Part shown: positions 8,413-21,492 of the stretch, in pieces
How the letters are laid out: every line of letters starts with the position of its first letter
Position numbering within the stretch: the first letter of the stretch is position 1
Origin: Streptomyces sp. NRRL S-340
Lineage (GTDB): Bacteria; Actinomycetota; Actinomycetes; Streptomycetales; Streptomycetaceae
Length of the DNA stretch: 62,809 nucleotides
Direction: 5' to 3'
Assembly: GCF_000720185.1 (NCBI RefSeq)
Contig: NZ_JOIY01000062.1
Location: 1 to 62,809, forward strand
Notes under the pieces: model-generated
Database searches by the model: none
What the model saw: the letters and a program-made list of their open reading frames with translations, nothing else
Told to the model about the DNA's origin: nothing
Made by a program: the position numbers and the translations under genes

Positions 8413-9868
8413 TCAGACCGTCAGCGCGCGGTCCGTCGGGCGGATCGGGGCCGGCAGGTCGCTGGCACCGGTCAGGTACCGGTCGGCACCGCGGGCTGCC
8501 GAGCGGCCCTCGGCGATCGCCCACACGATGAGCGACTGGCCGCGGCCCGCGTCACCGGCGACGAACACTCCGGGCACGTTGGTCTGGAAGTCGGCGTCGC
8601 GGGCGATGTTACCGCGTTCGTCGAGTTCCAGGCCGAACTGGTCGACCATGCCGTTGGCGCGGTCGGTGCCGGTGAAGCCCATGGCGAGGGTGACCAGCTG
8701 CGCGGGGATCTTCCGCTCGGTGCCCGGCTTCTGGTGGAGCTTGCCGTCGGCGAACTCGACCTCGGCCAGGTGCAGCCACTGTACGTTGCCGTCCTCGTCG
8801 CCCTCGAAGTGGGTGGTGGAGGCGGAGTAGATCCGCTCGCCGCCCTCTTCGTGGGCCGAGGTGACCTTGTAGAGGACCGGGAAGGTCGGCCAGGGCTGGT
8901 GGGTCGGGTGCCGCTCGTCGTTCGGGCGGGGCATGATCTCCAGCTGGGTGACGGAGGCGGCGCCCTGGCGGTGGGCGGTGCCCACGCAGTCGGCGCCGGT
9001 GTCGCCGCCGCCGATGACGACGACGTGCTTGCCCTCGGCCGAGATCGGCGCGGTGACGTAGTCGCCTTCCTGGACCTTGTTGGACAGCGGCAGGTACTCC
9101 ATGGCCTGGTGGATGCCGTTGAGTTCGCGGCCGGGCACGGGCAGGTCACGGGCGGTGGTGGCGCCGGCGGCGATGACGACGGCGTCGTAGCGCTTCTTCA
9201 GGTCCGTGGCCAGGATGTCGCGGCCGACCTCGACGCCGGTGCGGAAGCGGGTGCCTTCCGCGCGCATCTGCTCGATGCGGCGGTTGATGTGCCGCTTCTC
9301 CATCTTGAACTCGGGGATGCCGTACCGCAGGAGGCCTCCGATGCGGTCCGCGCGTTCGTAGACGGCGACGGTGTGGCCGGCCCGGGTGAGCTGCTGGGCG
9401 GCGGCGAGGCCGGCCGGGCCGGAGCCGATGACGGCGACGGTCTTGCCGGACAGGCGCTCGGGGATCTGCGGGGCGACGTCCCCGGTCTCCCACGCCTTGT
9501 CGATGATGGAGACCTCGACGTTCTTGATGGTGACCGGCTGCTGGTTGATGCCGAGCACGCACGCCGACTCGCAGGGGGCCGGGCAGAGGCGACCGGTGAA
9601 CTCGGGGAAGTTGTTGGTCGCGTGCAGGCGTTCCTGGGCGGCGGCCCAGTCCTCGCGGTAGGCGTAGTCGTTCCACTCGGGGATGAGGTTTCCGAGCGGA
9701 CAGCCGTTGTGGCAGAAGGGGATGCCGCAGTCCATGCACCGGCTGGCCTGCTTGGAGATGATCGGCAGCAGGGAGCCGGGGACGTAGACCTCGTTCCAGT
9801 CCTTCTTGCGCTCCTCGACGGGACGGGACGTGGCGACCTCGCGGCCGTGGTTCAAGAAGCCCTTCGGG

Positions 9869-9876
<8 letters not shown>
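8413..9876 (-). CDS. gltD: Glutamate synthase (NADPH) small subunit
   Basis: 487 aa. It carries electrons from NAD(P)H through FAD and Fe-S centres to GltB, which makes glutamate from glutamine and 2-oxoglutarate. The N-terminal cysteines for the Fe-S clusters are visible: C47, C50, C55 and C59 (RCMDCG..CHNGC), then C98, C102 and C106. The FAD motif GSGPAG is at about 151-156 and the NAD(P)H motif GGGDTGAD about 140 residues later. Its start codon overlaps the 3' end of gltB by 8 bases, so translation is probably coupled. Confidence 0.97.
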
Positions 9877-14473
<4,597 letters not shown>

Positions 14474-14547
14474 CGGCTCTCCCGTCGTCGTCATCTGGCA
14501 TGTGCTGGTGCCGAGGGACGACGTTGGCCCTCTGCGTGAAGTGCGAA

Positions 14548-14563
14548 ATTTCGTGCAGGTTAC
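14548..14563 (-). promoter_or_regulatory. Putative GlnR box upstream of gltB
   Basis: On the minus strand this reads GTAAC-N6-GAAAT, nine of ten positions of the actinobacterial GlnR consensus GTNAC-N6-GAAAC. It ends about 75 bases before the gltB start and is in the same orientation. Identification is by consensus only. Confidence 0.5.
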
Positions 14564-14804
14564 ATGATGGAGCGGTTCTCGGGAACCGGATACTCCGTTC
14601 CAGCATGCGGACACCGCGGGGTCGGCGGCGGGGGGTTTCCGCGCCCGGCGGTGGGGGTCTGTGCGGGGACCGGCGGAGGCCGGAATCGTTCGGATCCCTG
14701 GCCCTCGGCCGGGGCCCGGAAGGCGGGGTGGGCGGCGTCGCCCCCAGCCCCAGGGGTGCGCGGCGGGCCTCATTGCCCACAGTGCTTACGGCTCATGCCC
14801 CGCG

Positions 14805-14831
14805 GTCATACGGTCGAAACCAGCGGGTAAC
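14805..14831 (+). promoter_or_regulatory. Putative extended GlnR box (three half-sites)
   Basis: Reads GTCAT-N6-GAAAC-N6-GTAAC, three successive half-sites with the exact 6-base spacing of GlnR direct repeats and one mismatch. It faces away from gltB, about 330 bases upstream of its start. Confidence 0.45.
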
Positions 14832-14836
14832 GGCTT

Positions 14837-14860
14837 ACTTATGCGGTCCCTTGCATAAGT
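14837..14860. promoter_or_regulatory. AT-rich palindrome ACTTATGC-N8-GCATAAGT
   Basis: Perfect 8-bp arms at 14837-14844 and 14853-14860, 10 bases past the stop of the VIT gene and next to the GlnR-like motif. It is AT-rich for this genome and lacks a T-tract, so an operator is more likely than a terminator. Confidence 0.45.
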
Positions 14861-14870
14861 TCCAGTCACG

Positions 14871-15602
14871 TCATCCTACGGCCGTTCCGAACAGGGTGCC
14901 CAGGACGTACGTCACACCGGCGGCGGCACCACCCAGGACAAGCTGCCGCAAACCGCTGTACCACCAGGTGCGTGCGGTCACCCTGGCCACCACCGCGCCA
15001 CAGGCGAAGAGGCCGGTCAGGGCGAGCAGCACGGCGGGCCACAGCGCACTGGCACCCAGCAGGTAGGGCAGCAGCGGCAGCAGCGCGCCCAGAGCGAAGG
15101 AGCCGAACGAGGAGACGGCCGCGACCAGCGGCGAGGGCAGGTCGCCGGGGTCGATGCCCAGCTCCTCGCGGGCGTGGATCTCCAGGGCCTGCTCCGGGTC
15201 CCTGGACAGCTGGCGGGCCACCTCCCGCGCCAGCTCGGGCTCGACGCCCCGCGCCGCGTACAGGGCGGCCAGCTCGTCCTCCTCGTCCTGCGGGTGCTTG
15301 CGCAGCTCGCGCCGCTCGACGTCCAGCTCGGCCTCGACCAGCTCCCGCTGGGAGGCGACGGAGGTGTACTCACCGGCCGCCATGGAGAAGGCGCCGGCGG
15401 CCAGGCCGGCGAGGCCGGTGAGGACGATGGTCTCCCGGCTGACGGCACCGCCCGCGACACCGGTCATCAGGGCGAGGTTGGAGACCAGGCCGTCCATCGC
15501 GCCGAAGACCGCCGGGCGCAGCCAGCCGCCGTTCACGTCACGGTGCGTGTGGTTGTCGCGGTGCGCCTCGTGCAGGGTCGCTTCGGTGTCGAGGATGGCC
15601 AT
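14871..15602 (-). CDS. VIT1/CCC1 family Fe2+/Mn2+ transporter
   Basis: 243 aa. The first membrane helix carries the family signature (AVFGAMDGLVSNLALMTG, about residues 32-49). A cytosolic Glu-rich helical region (about 85-150) between transmembrane segments 2 and 3 is where VIT proteins bind metal. Three further hydrophobic helices end the protein. It should move Fe2+ or Mn2+ across the cytoplasmic membrane, probably outward for detoxification. GGGGGA lies 6 bases before the ATG. Two iron-box-like sites upstream fit iron-dependent control. Confidence 0.92.
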   Translation of the reverse strand: MAILDTEATLHEAHRDNHTHRDVNGGWLRPAVFGAMDGLVSNLALMTGVAGGAVSRETIVLTGLAGLAAGAFSMAAGEYTSVASQRELVEAELDVERRELRKHPQDEEDELAALYAARGVEPELAREVARQLSRDPEQALEIHAREELGIDPGDLPSPLVAAVSSFGSFALGALLPLLPYLLGASALWPAVLLALTGLFACGAVVARVTARTWWYSGLRQLVLGGAAAGVTYVLGTLFGTAVG

Positions 15603-15619
15603 GAGAGTCCCCCAGGAGC

Positions 15620-15638
15620 TTAGGCAAGGCTTGCTTTT
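15620..15638 (-). promoter_or_regulatory. DtxR/DmdR-like iron box (proximal)
   Basis: TTAGGCAAGGCTTGCTTTT matches about 12 of 19 positions of the DtxR/IdeR/DmdR1 consensus TTAGGTTAGGCTAACCTAA and contains the palindrome GCAAGGCTTGC. It lies 18-36 bases upstream of the VIT start, where a repressor could block transcription or initiation. Confidence 0.45.
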
Positions 15639-15701
15639 GGACTGGTTCTACTTTTTGACAACCCTGAATCTACGCCGGAAATTTCGCTGCCGCCAGCAAG
15701 G

Positions 15702-15720
15702 AAAGGCTGAGCTAACCTGG
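15702..15720 (-). promoter_or_regulatory. DtxR/DmdR-like iron box (distal)
   Basis: AAAGGCTGAGCTAACCTGG also matches 12 of 19 consensus positions, with a perfect right half GCTAACCT and AGG in the left half. It lies 100-118 bases upstream of the VIT gene. Two boxes in one promoter strengthen the case for iron control. Confidence 0.5.
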
Positions 15721-15996
15721 GGCTTTACCGTTCTTTGCTCATCCGTGCATTAGTACGCACAAATGTCGTACGGGTGATGCTGAGGCGGTTGAGGCTGCGT
15801 CGGGGCCGGGACCGGGGACAGTTCCGCAGAGGAGCCCGCCGGAACCGCCGGTCCGGTCGCCCGCCGAGACCGCCGGCCTTCCGGGGCCGACGTGGACGTA
15901 CCCGCGTCCGCGAGGCCGCGGGAGTCGTGCGGCCCGGTGGGCCCGCGAGGGCGCGGGTGCGTCGGCGTTCCGCGCGGGGCGCCGGGATCCGTGAAG

Positions 15997-16124
15997 GCCG
16001 CCGGGGCCCACCGGGACCGCCTGGCGTCCGCGCGGGGCGCCGGTGCGCCGCCGGGGTCCGCAGCGGGACCGGCCGCGTCCCGCGTGTGCCGCTGGGGACC
16101 GCACGGGACCGGCCGCGTCCCGCG
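15997..16124 (+). repeat. Three degenerate ~40-bp palindromic units upstream of the ADP-ribosylglycohydrolase operon
   Basis: Units start near 15997, 16047 and 16088. The last two contain an identical 21-bp core (16064-16084 and 16104-16124) that itself pairs as CGGGAC/GTCCCG. They end 37 bases before the first gene. They may be regulator sites or transcript hairpins. Confidence 0.6.
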
Positions 16125-16161
16125 CGGGTCACCGGCGGTGCTCTGGAGAGGAGAGTCCGCG

Positions 16162-17748
16162 ATGGCATCGACCGCCTGCGCCGCACCGGCCCGCCTGCGG
16201 GACCGCGCGCGGGGCGCACTGCTCGGCCTGGCCGTCGGGGACGCGCTCGGCGCGCCCGCCGAGAACCTGAGACCCTCCGAGATCCGCGCCCGCTGGGGCC
16301 GCGTCACCGGCTACGTCACCGACCACCCGGCCGGCACCGACGACACCGAGTACGCCCTCTTCTCCGGCCTGCTGCTCGCCCGGCACGGCGCCGCCCTCAC
16401 CCCCGCCGACGTGGAAGCGGCCTGGCACGAGCACATCACCGTCCGCGCCGAGGCGCCCTTCCGCGGCGCGGGCTTCAGCGAGCGGGGCACCCTGGAGAAC
16501 CTGCGCCGGGGCCTGGCCGCGCCGGTCTCCGCACAGCACCGGCACGCCTGGAGCGACGGGCTGGCCATGCGGGCGGCGCCCTTCGGCGTGTTCGCCGCCG
16601 GACGCCCCGCCGAGGCGGCCCGCCTGGTGGCCGTCGACGGCTCCGTCAGCCACGAGGGCGAGGGCATCCACGGCGGCCGGGCCGTTGCGGCCGCCGTCGC
16701 CGCGGCCATGGCGGGCGCGCCGCCGGTCGCGGTCGTGGCCGCCGCGCTCGCCGTCGTCCCCGACGACTCCTGGACGGCCCGCTCGCTGCGCCGCGCCACG
16801 GCCGCCGCCCACCGCGGCGAACGCGCGGTCCGCTCGGCCGTCGTCATCGCCGGCTACCCGTGGTCCGACCTCGCCCCCGAGGCGGTCGCCCTCGCCTTCG
16901 GCGCGTACGCCGCCGCCGACGGGGACTTCCGCGACGCCGTGCTGACCGCCGTCAACATGGGCCGCGACGCCGACACCACGGCCGCGGTCGCGGGCGCCCT
17001 GGCCGGCGCGACCCAGGGGATGGCCGCCATCCCGGAGGAATGGGCGGCCCCCATCGGCCCGGCCCGGGGCAGCTGCCTGCCGTCGGTGGCCGGGCGGCAC
17101 GTACTGGAGGTGGCCGACCTGCTGCTGACCCGGGCCGCCGCGGCCCCACACCCGGCCTCCCCCGCCCACCCGGCCGCGGGCCCGCCCGTACGGGACGACA
17201 CGCCGGCTCCCCCGCCTCCCGGCACCCCCGCGCCCCTGACCACGACCGCAACCGCCCCCGTACCCGCGACGACCGCCGCCGCTGCCCCCGTACCCACGCC
17301 GGCGACCGCCTCCGCCACCGCCTCCGCCCCCCTCGCAACGAGCGCCCCCTGCCCCACCGCCGTATCCCCGGCCACGACCGCCCCCGCCGCCACCGCGGCG
17401 CCGGACGTCCCGCCGGCTCCCGCCCGCCCCGACGCCGCCGGGCGCCCCGGCCCCCCGGTGACCGGTCAGGCCGGACCCTTTGGCGAGCGCCGCCCGGACC
17501 CGGTCCTTCCCGCACCGGCGCTCGCCGGCGCGGCAGCGACGGCCGCGGCCCCGCCCACCCCCGTGTGTCCCCACGCCTCCTCCCCCGCCGGCGCCGGCGC
17601 CGGCGCGCACCGCCGCGGTGACGCACGACCGGCCGGCACACCCCGGCCCGACGATCCCGCCGGTCCCCCTCCGGAGCCCCGCTCCGACCCCGGACCCGAC
17701 CCCACCGCCTACGTCCTCACCTGCGACGACGGCGAGGCCGGGCGGTGA
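16162..17748 (+). CDS. ADP-ribosylglycohydrolase family protein (paralogue 1) with disordered tail
   Basis: 528 aa. Residues ~10-330 are an ADP-ribosyl-glycohydrolase (ARH/DraG) domain. The two di-magnesium motifs are intact: T59-D60-D61-T62 (GTDDTEYA) and D269-A-D271-T272 (GRDADTTA), so hydrolytic activity is plausible. Residues ~331-528 are Pro/Ala/Thr-rich and probably disordered. GGAGAGGAGAG precedes the ATG. Its stop overlaps the GTG of the next gene by 4 bases, making it the first of six coupled genes. Family members remove ADP-ribose from Arg or Ser or process related N-/O-glycosides; the substrate here is unknown. Confidence 0.92.
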   Translation: MASTACAAPARLRDRARGALLGLAVGDALGAPAENLRPSEIRARWGRVTGYVTDHPAGTDDTEYALFSGLLLARHGAALTPADVEAAWHEHITVRAEAPFRGAGFSERGTLENLRRGLAAPVSAQHRHAWSDGLAMRAAPFGVFAAGRPAEAARLVAVDGSVSHEGEGIHGGRAVAAAVAAAMAGAPPVAVVAAALAVVPDDSWTARSLRRATAAAHRGERAVRSAVVIAGYPWSDLAPEAVALAFGAYAAADGDFRDAVLTAVNMGRDADTTAAVAGALAGATQGMAAIPEEWAAPIGPARGSCLPSVAGRHVLEVADLLLTRAAAAPHPASPAHPAAGPPVRDDTPAPPPPGTPAPLTTTATAPVPATTAAAAPVPTPATASATASAPLATSAPCPTAVSPATTAPAATAAPDVPPAPARPDAAGRPGPPVTGQAGPFGERRPDPVLPAPALAGAAATAAAPPTPVCPHASSPAGAGAGAHRRGDARPAGTPRPDDPAGPPPEPRSDPGPDPTAYVLTCDDGEAGR

Positions 17749-18866
17749 GCGGGCACCGGCGGGTCGAAGGACTGCTGCTGGGGCTGGCGGCGGGGGACGC
17801 CGCCGGGTGGCCGGCCGCGCGGCACCGGGCCGCCCGCATGCCGCAGTGGACCCGGCGGCTCACCCGCGAGCTGGACGCCTTCGCCGAGGAGAACGCGACC
17901 ACCACGCTGCCCGTCCCCGTCGCCCTGAACCAGTCCCCCGAGCCACTGCGCCTGGGCCCCTCCGACGACGCCGAGTGGGCGGCGTTCGCGGCGGAGGCGG
18001 TGCTGCGGGCCGGGGACGACGGCGCGCTCGGCGACCTGAGCCGGGAGCGCCGGATGCGGGCCGCGATCGACCTCACCTGGAACGCCGTGGCGAGCGAGGT
18101 CGCGGCGGCGGCCGAACGCGCCGCCGAGATCGAGTCCGCGGTGCTGCCCCTGCGGGCCCGCATCTCCGTCCGGGCGGGCCTCGGCAACCTCGCCACCGGC
18201 CTGCGCCCGCCCGCCACCGGCCACGACAACCCGCACTACTTCGACGACGCGGCCTGCGTACGGGCCTGCGCGCTGGCCGTCGCCCACCCGGGAGACCCCC
18301 GGGCCGCCGCCGGCCTCGCCGAGTTCGACGCCCGCTACACCCAGGACGGCGACGGCGTGCACGGCGCCCGCGCGATGGCGGCGGCGCTCGCCCTGGCCCT
18401 GGCCGGAGCCGGGGTCGGCGCCTGCGTCTCGGCAGCCCTCGCCGAGCTGCCCGAGGGCACCGAGATCGGCCGCAACGCGCGGCACGCGCTGGCGCTGACG
18501 GCCGACTGCGAGGACGCGTTCGAGCTGGTGCCGCTGCTGGAGCACCAGATCGTCGACCACGTCTACAGCTACGGCGTCGCCGCCGCCGAGACCGTACCGG
18601 TCGCACTCGCCCTGGCCACCGCGGCGGACGGCCGTCTCGCGCGGGCGCTGCCCGCCGCCGCCTGCCTGTCCCGGGTCGCGGACTCCGCGCCCGCCCTGAC
18701 GGGCGCGCTCACCGGCGCGCTGGGCGGCGGCGCGGCGGTCCCCCCGTCCTGGCGCGACGCCTGCCGCACCCTGGCCGGCTGCGTACTGCCCCGCCTCACC
18801 GGCACCGACCTGGTGGAACTCGCCGGACTCCTGGAAGCCGCGCAGCCGGCCCCGCCAGGAGGATGA
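17745..18866 (+). CDS. ADP-ribosylglycohydrolase family protein (paralogue 2), altered metal site
   Basis: 373 aa, ARH fold over most of its length and most similar in layout to paralogue 1 (GDGVHGARA versus GEGIHGGRA). The first metal motif is S73-D74-D75-A76, so the usual Thr is Ala. In the second, the position of the first Asp is V311 (VADS), leaving D313. Losing one metal-ligand Asp would be expected to weaken or abolish hydrolysis, so this may be a binding or regulatory partner of a paralogue. The GTG start overlaps the previous stop (GTGA). Confidence 0.88.
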   Translation: MSGHRRVEGLLLGLAAGDAAGWPAARHRAARMPQWTRRLTRELDAFAEENATTTLPVPVALNQSPEPLRLGPSDDAEWAAFAAEAVLRAGDDGALGDLSRERRMRAAIDLTWNAVASEVAAAAERAAEIESAVLPLRARISVRAGLGNLATGLRPPATGHDNPHYFDDAACVRACALAVAHPGDPRAAAGLAEFDARYTQDGDGVHGARAMAAALALALAGAGVGACVSAALAELPEGTEIGRNARHALALTADCEDAFELVPLLEHQIVDHVYSYGVAAAETVPVALALATAADGRLARALPAAACLSRVADSAPALTGALTGALGGGAAVPPSWRDACRTLAGCVLPRLTGTDLVELAGLLEAAQPAPPGG

Positions 18867-18874
18867 TTCGGGGC

Positions 18875-20056
18875 ATGACGCCCAGAGGAGAAGAAACCAT
18901 CGGACCGGGTGCGAGTCTGGACGAACGGATCACCGGCGCCCTGGTCGGCGCGGCCGTCGGCGACGCGCTCGGCGGTCCCGTCGAGGGCTACTCCCCCGAT
19001 CAGATCGTGGAGCGCCACGGCGGCCGGGTCCACGGCATCGTCGGCCCCTGGAACGGCGACGAGTGGCGCACCGCCCGCCCGATCGCGCCGTACCACAAGG
19101 GGGACGGCCACGTCACCGACGACACCCTGATGACGCACGCGCTGGTGCGGGTGTACGCGCAGGTCCGCGACCACCTCGACGCCTACGCCGTCGCGGACCG
19201 TCTCGTCCCCGACCTGATGACCGAGCCGCGCTGGATCCCGGAGCTGGAGGCGGAGGCCCTGCCGCTGCACCGCGTCTTCCTGGCCGAGAAGTGGCTCGTG
19301 GCGCGCTTGCACTACGGCCACGTCGACCCGCGGGAGGCGGGCACCGGCAACATCGTCAACTGCGGTGCCGCGATGTACATGGCCCCGGTCGGCCTGGTCA
19401 ACGCGGCCGACCCCCGGGCCGCGTACGCCGAGGCCCTGGACGTCGCGGGCGCCCACCAGTCGTCGTACGGGCGGGAGGCGGCGGGCGTGCTCGCGGCCGG
19501 GGTGGCCGCGGCCTGCGCGCCGGGGGCCACCCCCGACTCGGTCGTGACGGCCTGTCTGTCCCTGGCCAAGGACGGCACCCGGGCGGCGATCGAGGACGTG
19601 TGCGAAGCGGCCCGCGACCACACCGATTTCGAGTCGGCGCTGGGCCCGCTGCGGGCGGCCGTCGCCCCGTACGACACGGTCGGCCCGGACTACCGCAGCC
19701 CCTCGCTCGGCGCCCGCCGCCCCTCCCGGCTGCACGCGATCGAGGAACTGCCCGTCGCGCTGGGGATGCTGCTGGTGGCGGGCGGCGACTACCGGCGGGC
19801 CGTCCTCGGCGCGGTGAACTACGGCCGTGACTGCGACTCCATCGCGACGATGGCCGGGGCGCTGGCGGGAGCGCTCGGCTCGCCGGTGCCGCAGGACTGG
19901 GCGAAGACGGTGGCCGAGGCCAGCCGGCTGGACCTGTGGGAGCCCGCGCGCACGCTGGCCGCGGTGGCCCGGGAGGTCTTCGAGAAGGACGTACGACGAC
20001 GGCGGGCGCACGAACGGGCGTTCGCCGGGATGGGAGGTCCGGGATGCTCCGCCTGA
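18875..20056 (+). CDS. ADP-ribosylglycohydrolase family protein (paralogue 3)
   Basis: 393 aa from the ATG at 18875. A second ATG at 18863 overlaps the previous stop as ATGA, but AGGAGG abuts it too closely to act as its own Shine-Dalgarno, so 18875 is preferred. Metal motifs are intact: T81-D82-D83-T84 (HVTDDTLM) and D319-C-D321-S322 (GRDCDSIA). A longer insertion after the first helix (WNGDEWRTARPIAPYHKG) separates it from paralogue 1. The domain fills the protein without a tail. It probably hydrolyses an ADP-ribosyl or similar glycosidic bond. Confidence 0.92.
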   Translation: MTPRGEETIGPGASLDERITGALVGAAVGDALGGPVEGYSPDQIVERHGGRVHGIVGPWNGDEWRTARPIAPYHKGDGHVTDDTLMTHALVRVYAQVRDHLDAYAVADRLVPDLMTEPRWIPELEAEALPLHRVFLAEKWLVARLHYGHVDPREAGTGNIVNCGAAMYMAPVGLVNAADPRAAYAEALDVAGAHQSSYGREAAGVLAAGVAAACAPGATPDSVVTACLSLAKDGTRAAIEDVCEAARDHTDFESALGPLRAAVAPYDTVGPDYRSPSLGARRPSRLHAIEELPVALGMLLVAGGDYRRAVLGAVNYGRDCDSIATMAGALAGALGSPVPQDWAKTVAEASRLDLWEPARTLAAVAREVFEKDVRRRRAHERAFAGMGGPGCSA

Positions 20057-21492
20057 CCTGGGTCCAGCCGGAGGACCTGCTGGGCCACGAGCTGCGCCAG
20101 GCGGTGCAGGACGGCCGCGAGCCCTCCGCGGTCGCCGCCCGGTGGCGGGCCGCGGGCGGCTTCGACGCCCCGGTCCGGTCCGGCGCCTCGCCGCAGCCGG
20201 CCTCCCGCTACCTCCGCCTGCTGGCCGAGGACCTCCTGGACGAACTGGCCGAACTGCCGAGCCGGTTCGCGGAGGCGGAACCCACCGGCCTCGCGGAGAT
20301 CAGGGTCCTGTGCCCCGACTGGCCCGCCCGGCAGAGCGGAGCCGGGCAGGGCAGGACCCCGGAAGGAGGAGCCGGGGAGAGCAGGATCCCGGAGAGGGCG
20401 GCCGGAAGGGACGGAGCCGGGGGCCGGCCGGCCGTGCCCGCCCCGGACCGCTTCGAAGCCGCCTGGCTGGGCCGGGCCGCGGGCTGCCTGCTGGGCAAAC
20501 CCGTGGAGAAACTCCCCCTCGACGGCATCCGCCGGCTGGCCCGCGCCACCGGCAACTGGCCGCTCAGCACCTGGTTCACCGCCCGGGGCGTGCCCGAGGA
20601 CCTGGCGGCCGCCCACCCCTGGAACCGCCGCTCGGCGGGCACCTGCCTGGCCGAGAACATCGACGGCATGCCCGAGGACGACGACCTCGACCACCCACTG
20701 CTGGCGCTGCTCCTCCTGCGCCGCCACGGCCGCGGCTTCACCACCGCCGACCTGGCCCGCCTCTGGCTGGACGAACTGCCCGCGGGCCGCACCTTCACCG
20801 CCGAACGCGTCGCCTACCGCAACCTCCTGCTCGGCATCGAACCACCGCGCACCGCCCGCCACCGCAACCCGTTCCGCGAGTGGATCGGCGCCCTCATCCG
20901 CGCCGACGCGCACGGCTGGACCAACCCGGGCGATCCGGCCGCCGCGGCCGGACAGGCGTACCGCGACGCCGTCCTCAGCCACACCGCGAACGGCGTCTAC
21001 GCCGCCATGTTCGCCGCCGCCGTGATCGCCGCCGCGGCGACCGGCACCCATGACGTGCACGCCTGCCTGGCCACCGGGCTGAAGGTCGTACCGCCCGGCT
21101 CCCGGCTCGCCCGCGCGGTCCGCCACGCGGTCCGACTCGCCGCCGCGCACGAGGACTTCGACACGGTCGTGGACGAACTGCACGCCGCGCACGCCGGATA
21201 CCACTGGGTGCACGCCGTGCCGAACACCGCCCTGATCGCCGCCGCCCTCACCCACGCCGACGGCGACTTCACGGCCTCCATCTGCCGGGTGGTGTCGGGC
21301 GGCTGGGACACCGACTCCAACGGCGCCACCGCCGGATCCGTCGCCGGTCTCCTCGCCGGCTCGCCCGCCGCGCTCCCCGACCGGTGGACCGCGCCGCTCA
21401 AGAACCGGCTCGCCACGACCGTCGGCGACTTCGACGGCACCGGCTTCGACGCCCTGGCCCGCCTCACCCACCAGGAGGCGTCCCGCCCATGA
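20044..21492 (+). CDS. ADP-ribosylglycohydrolase family protein (paralogue 4) with N-terminal extension
   Basis: 482 aa. Residues 1 to ~95 form a separate region starting RLTWVQPEDLLGHELRQA, then a Gly/Glu/Arg-rich linker (about 98-130), then the ARH domain. It belongs to a different ARH subgroup: the first motif is E211-D212-D213-D214-L-D216 and the second is GGWDTDSN (D422, D424). Both sets of acidic ligands are present. It overlaps paralogue 3 by 13 bases with GGGAGG 7 bases upstream, and its stop overlaps the next ATG (ATGA). Confidence 0.9.
   Translation: MLRLTWVQPEDLLGHELRQAVQDGREPSAVAARWRAAGGFDAPVRSGASPQPASRYLRLLAEDLLDELAELPSRFAEAEPTGLAEIRVLCPDWPARQSGAGQGRTPEGGAGESRIPERAAGRDGAGGRPAVPAPDRFEAAWLGRAAGCLLGKPVEKLPLDGIRRLARATGNWPLSTWFTARGVPEDLAAAHPWNRRSAGTCLAENIDGMPEDDDLDHPLLALLLLRRHGRGFTTADLARLWLDELPAGRTFTAERVAYRNLLLGIEPPRTARHRNPFREWIGALIRADAHGWTNPGDPAAAAGQAYRDAVLSHTANGVYAAMFAAAVIAAAATGTHDVHACLATGLKVVPPGSRLARAVRHAVRLAAAHEDFDTVVDELHAAHAGYHWVHAVPNTALIAAALTHADGDFTASICRVVSGGWDTDSNGATAGSVAGLLAGSPAALPDRWTAPLKNRLATTVGDFDGTGFDALARLTHQEASRP

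Larger units (their letters stand above)
14474..14870. other. 397-bp upstream region of gltB
   Basis: No gene is supported here. It holds two GlnR-like motifs, a short inverted repeat GGTTC-TCGG-GAACC near 14575 overlapping a second possible pairing (GGAAC/GTTCC), and an AT-rich palindrome at 14837-14860. The length leaves room for a long gltB leader. Confidence 0.6.
15603..16161. other. 559-bp divergent intergenic region
   Basis: It separates the VIT gene from the ADP-ribosylglycohydrolase operon. The left part holds the two iron boxes and a GTACG-N9-CGTAC inverted repeat (15753-15771). The right part holds GC-rich palindromic tandem units. Open frames here lack gene-like composition and homology I can recognise. 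Confidence 0.6.

Noticed and set aside
14474..14870. Glutamine riboswitch in the gltB leader
   Set aside because: The region has hairpins but nothing I can match to a glutamine-binding RNA; GlnR-like sites explain nitrogen control more simply.
16162..21492. DarTG-like toxin-antitoxin or phage defence from the ADP-ribosylglycohydrolases
   Set aside because: No ADP-ribosyltransferase toxin, macrodomain or defence gene is adjacent, and the partners are metabolic (CaiB, CitE).
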